Origin: Bacteroidales bacterium
Lineage (GTDB): Bacteria; Bacteroidota; Bacteroidia; Bacteroidales; UBA932
Direction of reading: 5' to 3'
DNA length: 48,256 bases
Assembly: GCA_017438265.1 (NCBI GenBank)
Contig: JAFRVZ010000059.1
Location: 1 to 48,256 of the forward strand
The notes under the pieces were generated by a model, which saw nothing but the letters and a program-made list of their open reading frames with translations, did not search any database and was not told where the DNA came from. Within the stretch, counting starts at the first letter, position 1; each line of letters begins with the position of its first letter. The translations under genes were made by a program, and so were the position numbers. Positions 24,256 through 34,786 of the stretch are shown piece after piece.

Positions 24256-25545
24256 ATGAGAAGAAAGACCCTGCTGCTGACGCTGCTCTGCCTCCTCGCC
24301 TGGAACCTCCGGGCGCAGGACGAGGCGGAAGAAAAGCACGTGACGGGCTGGAACAACGTAATCCTTCCCAGCCTCGGTCTCTCGAGCGATTCCGGCTTCC
24401 AGTACGGCCTGTTCGGCGAGATTTACTATTACGGGGACGGCAGCACCTATCCGGACCCGGTCCACCAGATCAAGTGGACGGCGAACCATTCGACCCAGGG
24501 CCGCACCCGCCTGAATCTCCTCTACGACTCGAAATACCTGATTCCCGGGATGCGCGTGACGGCCCTCGCCCTCTTCGTGGATGACCCCCTGTACCGCTTC
24601 TACGGTTTCAACGGCGCGGCTTCCCCCTTTACCAAAGAGCTGAAGGCCGTCCGCTATTTCAACCTTGCGCGGCGCTATTTCCAGTCCTTCGTGAACCTCC
24701 AGGGCGACATTACGGAAAACCTGAAATGGGCGGCCGGCATCTCCTACTGGAGTTTCCATACCCAGCCGTTCAATGACGCGAAATACGGCGGAGATGCCGC
24801 GAATTCGCTCTACAGCCGCTATGTCGCCGCCGACATCATCAAGGAGCACGAGCGCGACGGCGGCCGCGTGCTGGAACTCCGGGCGGGCCTCGCCTACGAC
24901 TCCCGCGACCGGGAGGCGGCCCCGAACCGCGGCATCCTGGCGGACGCCTACCTGAACGGGGCGCCCGACCTGTTCGGCAGCGGCGCGCCGTACCTGAAGG
25001 CCTGCTTCCATTGGGCGCAGTTCCTGACGGTCCCCTTCGGCCTCCCCGCCGGCGACCCGGTCTTCGCCTACCGCATTTCCTACCAGGGGACCGTCGCCGG
25101 CGAAGCGCCGTTCTACATGCAGCAGGTCATCTCCGCCCTCGTGCCGAAGAAGGTCATCCTGGAGGGTCTGGGCGGTTCCAGCACCATCCGCGGCATCTAC
25201 GCGAACCGCGTCGTGGCGGACGACTATTTCTGGGGCAACTTCGAACTGCGCACCAAGCTCTTCCGCTTCAATTTCCGGGGCGGAGACGTCTACGTGGCGG
25301 TCAACCCCTTCTTCGACTGCGGCTTCGTCCCCGGCACGTACCGGATCTCCGAAATGGCCGCGATGGCCGGCGTGACGCCGGCGGAAATCCGCGCCAAGGC
25401 GCGCGAACTGGTCCGCAGCGCGGGCGCCGGCCTCAAAATCGCCTACAACGAGAACTTCATCCTCTCCGCGGAAATGGCCCACTGCTTCAATCCCGGCTTC
25501 GGCGATCCCGTCTGGTTCAATTTCGGGACCAGCTACTCCTTCTGA
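24256..25545 (+). CDS. Omp85-superfamily outer-membrane barrel (surface antigen D15 type)
   Basis: A 429-residue exported barrel: signal peptide ending LRAQ, then no POTRA domains, just strands of a 16-stranded Omp85-like barrel. The strand-swap region GGSSTIRGIYANRVVADDY with an RGxY motif, followed by GNFELRTKLFRFNF, is the conserved Omp85 loop-6/strand signature. The C-terminus ends in Phe. Proteins of this POTRA-less type are common in Bacteroidota and may carry or translocate other proteins or lipids; function unknown. The GH3 gene begins 22 bp downstream on the same strand, so they are probably one transcript. Confidence 0.82.
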   Translation: MRRKTLLLTLLCLLAWNLRAQDEAEEKHVTGWNNVILPSLGLSSDSGFQYGLFGEIYYYGDGSTYPDPVHQIKWTANHSTQGRTRLNLLYDSKYLIPGMRVTALALFVDDPLYRFYGFNGAASPFTKELKAVRYFNLARRYFQSFVNLQGDITENLKWAAGISYWSFHTQPFNDAKYGGDAANSLYSRYVAADIIKEHERDGGRVLELRAGLAYDSRDREAAPNRGILADAYLNGAPDLFGSGAPYLKACFHWAQFLTVPFGLPAGDPVFAYRISYQGTVAGEAPFYMQQVISALVPKKVILEGLGGSSTIRGIYANRVVADDYFWGNFELRTKLFRFNFRGGDVYVAVNPFFDCGFVPGTYRISEMAAMAGVTPAEIRAKARELVRSAGAGLKIAYNENFILSAEMAHCFNPGFGDPVWFNFGTSYSF

Positions 25546-25567
25546 TATACCCATAAACCAATCTGAT

Positions 25568-27889
<2,322 letters not shown>

Positions 27890-27918
27890 CGACCCGACTT
27901 CCGAAACCAAAAAATGAT

Positions 27919-27926
27919 TATCTTTG
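27919..27926 (+). promoter_or_regulatory. -7 box for the queuosine operon
   Basis: TATCTTTG, exact consensus. The mRNA is expected to start around 27930, directly before the hairpin and riboswitch. Confidence 0.65.
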
Positions 27927-27932
27927 CGGCGA

Positions 27933-27953
27933 GGTCGGCCCGGAGGGCCGGCC
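27933..27953 (+). other. GC-rich 5' hairpin abutting the riboswitch
   Basis: GGTCGGCCC and GGGCCGGCC pair over 9 bp (one G-U) around loop GGA. It occupies the predicted 5' end of the mRNA and ends at the base before the aptamer; a protective or insulating role is possible. Confidence 0.7.
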
Positions 27954-27987
27954 AAGTGTAACAGGTACCACTCTAAAAACTGCAAGG
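27954..27987 (+). promoter_or_regulatory. preQ1-I riboswitch
   Basis: A 34-nt aptamer controlling the queuosine genes. P1 is AAGUG/CACUC (first pair open). The 10-nt loop UAACAGGUAC has the U, CAG and AC expected of the Thermoanaerobacter (type II) aptamer, including the C that binds preQ1. The 14-nt A-rich tail UAAAAACUGCAAGG can form the H-type pseudoknot: CAG in the loop with CUG in the tail. Every segment length equals that of the characterised 34-nt aptamer. The tail's AAGG is 1 nt from the ATG of the transporter, so preQ1 binding would hide the start region (translational control). Confidence 0.85.
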
Positions 27988-27988
27988 A

Positions 27989-28666
27989 ATGAACAAGAAA
28001 GTTTCTGCCAACTTCATGGTGATGGCGGTGGTGTTCACCGTCTGCCTGATCACCTCCAATCTGTTTGCGAGCAAGATCATCTCCGTCTTCGGGGTCAACC
28101 TTCCCGGGGCGGTAATCGTGTTCCCGGTTTCGTATATCCTGAACGACTGCATCGCGGAGGTCTGGGGCTTCCGCAAGGCGCGGATCGTCATCTGGCTTGC
28201 GTTCCTGATGAATTTCATGGTCGTGCTGCTGGGACAGCTGGTCGTCTGGCTGCCGGCGGCGGACTTCTGGGACGGGGCCGAACACTTCAACTATATGTTC
28301 ACGCTGGCGCCGCGGGTCGCGTTTGCCTCGCTGCTGGCTTTCGTGGTCGGCTCGAACGTGAACGCGTGGGTGATGAGCCGGATGAAGGTCGCCTCCGGGG
28401 GACGCCGCTTCTGGCTGCGCGCCGTCGTCTCCTCGCTCGCCGGCGAGGGGGCGGATTCGCTGATCTTCATGCCGATTGCCTTCTGGGGGACGCCGCTGGC
28501 CGCGCTCGGGACGATGATGCTGGCGCAGGTGACCTTCAAGGTCTGCTACGAGATCATCGTGCTGCCGATGACGAGCCGGATCGTGCGGCACGTGAAACAG
28601 GCCGAAGGGGTCGACGTCTTCGACCGCAACATTTCGTATAACCCGTTTAAGATTACTGATATATAA
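27989..28666 (+). CDS. Queuosine-precursor transporter, YhhQ/VUT family
   Basis: A 225-residue membrane protein with about six helices. The start [20 protein letters not shown] and the [17 protein letters not shown] segment are characteristic of the YhhQ family, which takes up queuosine precursors such as preQ0/preQ1. The [16 protein letters not shown] segment is also conserved. A preQ1-I riboswitch in its leader and queF directly after it support this role. The stop TAA shares its last base with the queF ATG (TAATG), so queF is translationally coupled. Salvage rather than synthesis is suggested, as no queC/D/E lies nearby. Confidence 0.92.
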   Translation: MNKKVSANFMVMAVVFTVCLITSNLFASKIISVFGVNLPGAVIVFPVSYILNDCIAEVWGFRKARIVIWLAFLMNFMVVLLGQLVVWLPAADFWDGAEHFNYMFTLAPRVAFASLLAFVVGSNVNAWVMSRMKVASGGRRFWLRAVVSSLAGEGADSLIFMPIAFWGTPLAALGTMMLAQVTFKVCYEIIVLPMTSRIVRHVKQAEGVDVFDRNISYNPFKITDI

Positions 28667-29127
28667 TGGACGAGAATCGCAAGGCCGAGGGCCTGAAGGC
28701 CCTGGGGCGGGAGACGGAATACCGCCAGACCTATGATCCCGGCGTGCTCGAGGCGTTCGAGAACCGCCATCCCGGGAACGACTACTGGGTGCGTTTCAAC
28801 TGCCCGGAATTCACGGCGCTCTGCCCGATCACGGGCCAGCCGGATTTCGCGGAAATCCGCATCAGCTACATTCCGGACCGCCGGATGGTCGAGAGCAAGA
28901 GCCTGAAGCTGTACCTGTTCAGCTTCCGCAACCACGGCGCTTTCCACGAGGACTGCGTCAACATCATCATGAAGGACCTGATCGCGCTGATGGACCCGCG
29001 GTACATCGAAGTGACGGGCTTCTTCCTGCCGCGCGGCGGCATCAGCATCCACCCGTACGCCAACTACGGCCGCCCGGGGACGCGCTACGAAGAACTGGCA
29101 TTCAAACGTCTATCAGAAAGGGAATAG
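28666..29127 (+). CDS. queF: NADPH-dependent 7-cyano-7-deazaguanine reductase
   Basis: Reduces preQ0 to preQ1 in queuosine synthesis. It is a short, unimodular (YkvM-type) QueF of 153 residues. The catalytic Cys53 is in [13 protein letters not shown]; the QueF motif ESKSLKLY is at 76-83; [10 protein letters not shown] contributes the substrate-binding Glu and His. Together with the riboswitch and transporter this gives a three-part preQ0/preQ1 salvage and control unit: import, reduction, product sensing. Confidence 0.96.
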   Translation: MDENRKAEGLKALGRETEYRQTYDPGVLEAFENRHPGNDYWVRFNCPEFTALCPITGQPDFAEIRISYIPDRRMVESKSLKLYLFSFRNHGAFHEDCVNIIMKDLIALMDPRYIEVTGFFLPRGGISIHPYANYGRPGTRYEELAFKRLSERE

Positions 29128-29172
29128 GATTATGAAACGAACCGCTCTCCGCAGGGCGCTGATCCTGCAGCC

Positions 29173-29751
29173 ATGATGCGTTTCTGGGAAGTACTGCTTG
29201 TTGCGTTCGCGCTGGCGATGGACTGCTTCACGGTCTCGGCCGTGAGCGGGGTCATCCAGCGGAAGGTGCGCCGGGGGACCCTGTTGCGGATGGCGCTGCT
29301 GTTCGGCCTGTTCCAGGCGCTGATGCCCCTGCTGGGCTGGGTCGCCATCTATTATTTCCGCCACAGCGTCGAAGCGTATGACCACTGGATCGCGTTCGCG
29401 ATGCTCGCTTTCATCGGAGTCAAGATGATCCGGGACGCGTTCGCGCCGGAGGAGGAGAAGCAACTCAGCCCGGAGAAGCTGCGCACGCAGCTGGCGCTGG
29501 CTGTCGCGACGAGCATCGACGCGCTCGCCGTAGGGATTTCGATGGGCTGTTCCGGCTACGCGACCCTCTCCTCGCTGCTGCTGCCGCTGGCGGTTATCGG
29601 GCTCGTGTCGTTCCTGATGAGCATCGCCGGAACCCTGCTGGGCGTGCGCTTCGGGGAGGCCGTCGCACGCCGCTGGAAGCCGGAACTCGCAGGCGGTGTC
29701 ATTTTAATCGCCATCGGTGTCAAAATCCTCCTGGAACATCTCCTCGGCTGA
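29173..29751 (+). CDS. mntP: Manganese efflux pump MntP
   Basis: A 192-residue inner-membrane protein with six helices in two three-helix repeats. Each repeat has its conserved Asp: LAMDCFTVSAVSG in the first half and TSIDALAVGISMG in the second, the DUF204/MntP signature. It exports Mn2+. It starts 45 bp after queF with no promoter seen, so may be read from the queuosine promoter. ATG at 29173 is followed by a second ATG at 29176. No Mn-sensing yybP-ykoY element is visible. Confidence 0.93.
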   Translation: MMRFWEVLLVAFALAMDCFTVSAVSGVIQRKVRRGTLLRMALLFGLFQALMPLLGWVAIYYFRHSVEAYDHWIAFAMLAFIGVKMIRDAFAPEEEKQLSPEKLRTQLALAVATSIDALAVGISMGCSGYATLSSLLLPLAVIGLVSFLMSIAGTLLGVRFGEAVARRWKPELAGGVILIAIGVKILLEHLLG

Positions 29752-29762
29752 GAATAATTTCC

Positions 29763-29770
29763 TATCTTTG
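29763..29770 (+). promoter_or_regulatory. -7 box for the glp operon
   Basis: TATCTTTG, exact consensus, 23 nt before the glpQ ATG. The leader carries ACTAACCAC at 29777-29785, 8 nt before the ATG, the same arrangement as at hypB. Confidence 0.65.
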
Positions 29771-29793
29771 GGAAGTACTAACCACGTTATGCC

Positions 29794-30681
29794 ATGAAAA
29801 AAGCCCTGCTCTTTTTCGTGCTTGCGGTCCTGCTTCCCGCTTCCTGCAACCGCAAGGACGCCATTGACCTCCAGGCCCACCGCGGCGGCGCCGGCCTGAT
29901 GCCGGAGAACACGATCGTCGCGATGCGGAACGCCATCGACCTCGGTGTCAATACCCTGGAGTTCGACCTGCAGCTTTCCGGCGACGGCCAGGTCGTCGTC
30001 TCCCACGAGAATTATTTCCATCAGCGCTACTCGACGCGCCCGGACGGTACGCCCGTCCAGAACGGCGAGCCGCGGGAATACCTCTATAAGATGCCCTACG
30101 ACAGCATCGCGAAATACGACGTCGGCCTGCGTCCGAACACGACCTGGCTGACGCAGCAGCGCGTCGCCGCCGTCAAGCCCCTGGCGTCCGAACTGATCGA
30201 CGACGCCGAGCGCTACGCCGCCTCCAAAGGCATGAAAATGAACTACAACATCGAAATCAAGTCCTCCGCGTCGGCCGGCGAGGGAGAGAACTGGCCCGAA
30301 TACCACGAATTCTGCGACGTCTGCATCCCGCTCCTCCTGTCGAAGAACCTCGGCGACCGCCTGGTCGTCCAGAGCTTCGATACCCGCTCGCTGGAGTACA
30401 TCCACGAAAAATGGCCGCAGGTCATCCTCTCCTACCTGACCGACCAGGAGCCCGACATCGAGGAAATCATGGCGAACCTCAGTTTCCGGCCGCAGTGGTG
30501 GAGTCCGAATTACAAGCCTGTCACCCCGGAGAACGTCGCCTGGTGCCACCGCAAGGGCATCAAGGTCGTCCCGTGGACCGTGGACGACCCCGACGAGATC
30601 CGCCGGATGGTGGACTGCGGCGTCGACGCCATCATCTCGAACTACCCCGACCGTCTGATTGAAATCTGCCGCGCGAAATGA
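29794..30681 (+). CDS. glpQ: Glycerophosphodiester phosphodiesterase lipoprotein
   Basis: Hydrolyses glycerophosphodiesters to sn-glycerol-3-phosphate and an alcohol. The 295-residue protein has lipobox LPASC (Cys18), so it acts outside the cytoplasm. GDPD signatures: QAHRGGAGLMPENT (His29, Arg30, Glu38), LEFDLQLS (Glu and Asp metal ligands) and VVSHENYF (second His). NYNIEIKS and the C-terminal VVPWTVDDPDEIRRM and DAIISNYPD complete the TIM barrel. Its TGA overlaps the glpT ATG, so product release, uptake and oxidation are linked in one transcript. Confidence 0.93.
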   Translation: MKKALLFFVLAVLLPASCNRKDAIDLQAHRGGAGLMPENTIVAMRNAIDLGVNTLEFDLQLSGDGQVVVSHENYFHQRYSTRPDGTPVQNGEPREYLYKMPYDSIAKYDVGLRPNTTWLTQQRVAAVKPLASELIDDAERYAASKGMKMNYNIEIKSSASAGEGENWPEYHEFCDVCIPLLLSKNLGDRLVVQSFDTRSLEYIHEKWPQVILSYLTDQEPDIEEIMANLSFRPQWWSPNYKPVTPENVAWCHRKGIKVVPWTVDDPDEIRRMVDCGVDAIISNYPDRLIEICRAK

Positions 30682-32066
30682 TCAAGTTCCTCCAGCAGCC
30701 CGCCTACAAACCGGCGGAGACCGGCCCCGAAGCCGATGCCAGGTATAAAAGAATGCGCCTGCAGGTCTTCCTGGGCGCTTTCATCGGATATGCGGGCTTC
30801 TACCTGGTCCGCAAGAATTTCTCGATGGCCATCCCGGCCCTCGCGCCGCTCGGCTTCGCCAAGACGGAGCTCGGCGTCGTCCTGTCGATGAACGCCGTCG
30901 CCTATGCGCTTTCCAAGTTCCTGATGGGCAGCGTGTCCGACCGCTCGAACGCGCGCGCGTTCCTGCCGCTCGGCCTCGTCCTGGCGGCCGTTTCGATGGC
31001 CTTCATGATCGTCCCGGTCCAGTGGATCGGCGCGGACCACAAGGCGCTCGCAATCCTGCTGATGGGCGTGCTGAACTTCCTGGTCGGCTGGTTCAACGGC
31101 ATGGGCTGGCCGCCCTGCGGACGCGTGATGACACACTGGTTCTCCGTGAGCGAGCGCGGTACGATGATGAGCATCTGGAACTGTGCCCACAACGTCGGCG
31201 GCGCCCTGGTGGGCCCGATGGCGACCTACGGCGCCGTCTGGTTCGGCAGCTGGCTCTACGGCGCCCACGCGGAGTTCTACTTCCTGGCCGGCACCTTCCT
31301 GTTCCCGGCGGCGGTCGCGCTGCTGATTGCGCTGCTCGCATACGTGCTGCTGCGGGACACGCCGCAGTCCTGCGGACTGCCTTCCGTCGAACAGTGGCGG
31401 GACGACTATCCGAAGAATTATTCCGAGAAGCACGAGCAGACCCTGACGACCCGGGAGATCTTCTTCAAGTACGTGCTGACCAACAAGTTCCTCTGGTTCA
31501 TCGCGGTTGCGAACGCGTTCGTCTACATGGTCCGCTACGGCTGCCTCGACTGGGCGCCGACGATCCTGACGGAGAAGGGGATCGACCTGAAGAGCGCGGG
31601 CTGGGCGTATTTCGCCTATGAGTTCGCGGCGATTCCGGGGACGCTGATCTGCGGCTGGCTGTCCGACAAGCTGTTCCACGGCCGGCGCGCGCTTCCGACG
31701 ATGATCTTCATGGCGCTCGTGGCCGTCTTCATCGTCCTGTACTGGATATTCATCGACAACCTTACGATGGTCATCATTTCCCTGATCGGCATCGGCTTCT
31801 TCATCTACGGACCGGTGATGCTGATCGGCGTCCAGGCGCTCGACCTCGCCCCGAAGAACGCCGCCGGCACGGCCGCGGGCCTGACCGGCTTCTTCGGCTA
31901 TTTCTTCGGGACCGCCATCCTGGCGAACGTCGTAATCGGCGCCGTCGCCCAGGCTGCCGGCTGGAACTGGACTTTCCTGCTGCTGCTCGCCGCCTGCGTG
32001 CTGGCCATCGTCTTCATGGGACTGACCTACAAGGAAGAGTTGTACCTTGTCAAGAAACAGAAATAA
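30678..32066 (+). CDS. glpT: Glycerol-3-phosphate transporter, MFS family
   Basis: A 462-residue major-facilitator antiporter exchanging G3P for phosphate. Twelve helices are visible; GYAGFYLVRKNFSMAIPAL in helix 1 is the organophosphate:Pi antiporter signature, with the conserved Arg that binds the phosphate. GWFNGMGWPPCGRVMTHWFS (helix 4/5 region) and FVYMVRYGCLDWAPTIL also match GlpT/UhpT. The four-base overlaps with glpQ and direct abutment with glpA favour GlpT over UhpT. Confidence 0.93.
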   Translation: MIKFLQQPAYKPAETGPEADARYKRMRLQVFLGAFIGYAGFYLVRKNFSMAIPALAPLGFAKTELGVVLSMNAVAYALSKFLMGSVSDRSNARAFLPLGLVLAAVSMAFMIVPVQWIGADHKALAILLMGVLNFLVGWFNGMGWPPCGRVMTHWFSVSERGTMMSIWNCAHNVGGALVGPMATYGAVWFGSWLYGAHAEFYFLAGTFLFPAAVALLIALLAYVLLRDTPQSCGLPSVEQWRDDYPKNYSEKHEQTLTTREIFFKYVLTNKFLWFIAVANAFVYMVRYGCLDWAPTILTEKGIDLKSAGWAYFAYEFAAIPGTLICGWLSDKLFHGRRALPTMIFMALVAVFIVLYWIFIDNLTMVIISLIGIGFFIYGPVMLIGVQALDLAPKNAAGTAAGLTGFFGYFFGTAILANVVIGAVAQAAGWNWTFLLLLAACVLAIVFMGLTYKEELYLVKKQK

Positions 32067-33662
32067 ATGAGATCCAACGAGTTTGATGTCATCATCATCG
32101 GCGGTGGCATAACGGGGGCCGGGACGCAGCGCGACTGTGCGATGCGCGGCCTGCGGACCCTCCTCGTCGAGCGGAGCGACATTGCGACGGGCGCGACGGG
32201 CCGCAACCACGGCCTGCTCCACTCGGGCGCACGCTATGCCGTGAACGACCCGGAGTCCGCCCGGGAATGCATCCGGGAGAACCGGATCCTGCGCCGCATC
32301 GCCTCCCACTGCGTGGACGATACGCAGGGCCTCTTCATCACCCTCCCGGAGGATGACCTGGCTTACCAGAAAACCTTTGTCGAGAGCTGCCGCAAGGCGG
32401 ACATCGATGCGGAGATCATCGATCCCGCGGAGGCGCTCCGCCTCGAGCCGAGCGTCAATCCGGCGCTTGTCGGCGCCGTCCGGGTTCCCGACGGGAGCGT
32501 CGATCCCTTCCGCCTCACGGCGGCGAACATGCTCGACGCGAAGCTCCACGGCGGCCAGGTCCTCCTGCAGACCGAAGTGACCGGCTTCATCCGGGAAGGG
32601 GATACCGTCAAGGGCATCCGGACCCGCAACGTCCAGACCGGCGCGACCGGCGCGTACTATGCGCCCGTCGTCGTCAACGCAGCCGGTATCTGGGGCCAGC
32701 ACATCGCCGAAATGGCCGGCGTGCAGGTCGGCATGTTCCCCTCGAAGGGCGCGCTGCTGATCTTCGCCCACCGCGTCAACAGCGTCGTGATCAACCGCTG
32801 CCGCAAGCCCGCCAACGCGGACATCCTCGTCCCGGGCGATACCGTCTGCATCATCGGTACGACCTCGACCCGGATTCCGTTCGAGGAGTGCGACAACGTC
32901 GCCGTGACGCCGGAAGAGGTCAACCTGCTGATCTCCGAGGGCGCGAAGCTCGCGCCGTCGCTGGCCTCGACCCGCATCCTGCGGGCCTACGCCGGCGTGC
33001 GCCCGCTCGTCAGTGCCGACAACGACCCGTCCGGCCGCAACATCTCCCGCGGTATCGTCTGTCTCGACCACGAGACTCGGGACGGCCTGAAGGGCTTTGT
33101 CACCATCACCGGCGGCAAGCTGATGACCTACCGCCTGATGGCCGAGATGGCCACGGACGCCGTCTGCCGCAAGCTGGGCGTCAGCAAGGCCTGCGAGACG
33201 GCGACGACCCCGCTGCCGGGCTCCGGCGCAAACTCGCTGCGGGAAGTGGCCGAGGTGATCTGGGAGAATCCGAATACGGTCCAGAAAGCCTCCGCGAGCC
33301 GCCTGGGGACCCGGGCGGAGCGCCTGCGCGGCAGCGACCGCTACGACCAGGCCCTGATTTGCGAGTGTGAGGAGGTCTCCGTCGGGGAGATTAACTCCGC
33401 GATCGAGCGGCTCGACGTCAGCGACCTGACGGACCTGCGCCGGCGCACGCGCGTCGGGATGGGTACCTGCCAGGGCGAGCTCTGCGCCTGCCGCGCCTCC
33501 GCGCTGCTGGCCCGCGCCCACGGCTGCGTCGAGCGCGAGCGCCAGGACATGAAGGATTACCTGACCGAGCGCTGGAAGGGGAATTTCCCCATCGGCTGGG
33601 GCGATACGCTCCGCGAGGCGGAGTACACGCAGTGGGTCTATAAACACGTGCTTGGCCTATGA
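32067..33662 (+). CDS. glpA: Anaerobic glycerol-3-phosphate dehydrogenase subunit A
   Basis: The catalytic FAD subunit that oxidises G3P to dihydroxyacetone phosphate. The 531-residue protein opens with the dinucleotide-binding IIIGGGITGAGTQRD; RNHGLLHSGARYA contacts FAD/substrate. The C-terminal BFD-type [2Fe-2S] domain has Cys432, Cys434, Cys468 and Cys473 (CECEEVS and TCQGELCAC). Its ATG follows the glpT stop without a gap, and its own stop overlaps glpB by 4 bp. Confidence 0.95.
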   Translation: MRSNEFDVIIIGGGITGAGTQRDCAMRGLRTLLVERSDIATGATGRNHGLLHSGARYAVNDPESARECIRENRILRRIASHCVDDTQGLFITLPEDDLAYQKTFVESCRKADIDAEIIDPAEALRLEPSVNPALVGAVRVPDGSVDPFRLTAANMLDAKLHGGQVLLQTEVTGFIREGDTVKGIRTRNVQTGATGAYYAPVVVNAAGIWGQHIAEMAGVQVGMFPSKGALLIFAHRVNSVVINRCRKPANADILVPGDTVCIIGTTSTRIPFEECDNVAVTPEEVNLLISEGAKLAPSLASTRILRAYAGVRPLVSADNDPSGRNISRGIVCLDHETRDGLKGFVTITGGKLMTYRLMAEMATDAVCRKLGVSKACETATTPLPGSGANSLREVAEVIWENPNTVQKASASRLGTRAERLRGSDRYDQALICECEEVSVGEINSAIERLDVSDLTDLRRRTRVGMGTCQGELCACRASALLARAHGCVERERQDMKDYLTERWKGNFPIGWGDTLREAEYTQWVYKHVLGL

Positions 33663-34786
33663 AATTCGATACCGTCATCATCGGAGGCGGCCTTGCCGGA
33701 CTGATTGCCGGCATCAGCCTCCAGAAAGCCGGCCGCTCGACCGCCATCGTGAGCGCCGGCCAGAATGCCCTGCACTTCTTCTCCGGGACCTTCGAGTCGA
33801 TGGAGCAGGATGCGCGGACCGAGGACCTCTTCGCGGAAGCCGGGATCCGGCTTTCCTGGCGGGAGGGCTGGCGGCTGATGCCGCTCGGGACCTTCCGTCC
33901 CGCGGGACTGTCCCTCGAGGACGTCAGCCTGCTCGAGACGCCGTCCCTGCCGGGCTCGGCCCTGATCGTGAATTTCGCTGGCTTCCACGACTTCTTCGCG
34001 TCCTTCCTGGCGGAAGGGCTGGAGAAGGCGGGGACGTCCTGCCGGACCCGCGTCCTGCAGTTGCCGGAGATGGAAGACATGCGTCTCTCGCCGAGTGAGA
34101 TGCGCTCCGTCAACATCGCGCGTACGATGGACCGGGTCTGGGAAAAGGTGGTCCGCGAGGTGCGCGAGCTCCTCAAGGACGAAGATACCGTCATCCTGCC
34201 GCAGGTCTTCGGCCTCGAGGACCCGGCCGTGCCCGGGAAGATCCGCTCGGCGCTGCCCGCGCGCGTGGTCTTCGTCGGGACGCTGCCGCCGTCCGTCCCC
34301 GGCATCCGTACGCAGCACCAGCTCCAGCGCCGCTACGGCGTGTTGGGTGGCACGTACCTGATGGGCGACGAGGTCGTCTCCGCCCGGATGGATGAAAACC
34401 GCGTCCTGAGCGTCTCCACGAAGAACCTCGGCTCCCACGTCCTTTCTGCGGACAGTTTCGTGCTGTCTTCCGGGGCCTTCTTCTCCAAGGGACTGTTGTC
34501 CACGCCGGAGCACGTCTACGAGCCGCTCTTCAAGCTCGACGTCGTCTTTGCGGAGGAGCGGAGCGGGTGGTACCGGCCGGACTTCATGGAAGACCAGCCG
34601 TATCTCTCGTTCGGCGTCCGGACGGATGCGGACCTGCGCGCCCTGAAGGGCGGCAGGCCGGTCGAAAACCTGTATGCGATGGGGTCCATCCTGGGCGGAA
34701 CCCGCCCGGAATTCGGGACCGGCGGCGGCCTTGCCATCCGCTCCGCCTTTGCTGTTGCTGATGCTTTAACCCGTTCTGCCTTATGA
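33659..34786 (+). CDS. glpB: Anaerobic glycerol-3-phosphate dehydrogenase subunit B
   Basis: A 375-residue flavoprotein subunit with N-terminal FDTVIIGGGLAGLIAGISLQ nucleotide-binding motif and the GlpB C-terminal segment NLYAMGSILGGTRPEFGTGG. It passes electrons between GlpA and the Fe-S subunit GlpC. HFFSGTFESM near residues 38-47 is also typical of GlpB. ATGA overlaps with both neighbours point to stoichiometric translation of the three subunits. Confidence 0.93.
   Translation: MKFDTVIIGGGLAGLIAGISLQKAGRSTAIVSAGQNALHFFSGTFESMEQDARTEDLFAEAGIRLSWREGWRLMPLGTFRPAGLSLEDVSLLETPSLPGSALIVNFAGFHDFFASFLAEGLEKAGTSCRTRVLQLPEMEDMRLSPSEMRSVNIARTMDRVWEKVVREVRELLKDEDTVILPQVFGLEDPAVPGKIRSALPARVVFVGTLPPSVPGIRTQHQLQRRYGVLGGTYLMGDEVVSARMDENRVLSVSTKNLGSHVLSADSFVLSSGAFFSKGLLSTPEHVYEPLFKLDVVFAEERSGWYRPDFMEDQPYLSFGVRTDADLRALKGGRPVENLYAMGSILGGTRPEFGTGGGLAIRSAFAVADALTRSAL

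Noticed and set aside
29128-29172. Manganese riboswitch before mntP
   Set aside because: Only 45 bp separate queF and mntP and no yybP-ykoY-like structure can be drawn.
30642-33647. 1001-codon minus-strand ORF
   Set aside because: Antisense shadow of glpT and glpA; Arg/Gly/Ala/Asp-rich with no domains.
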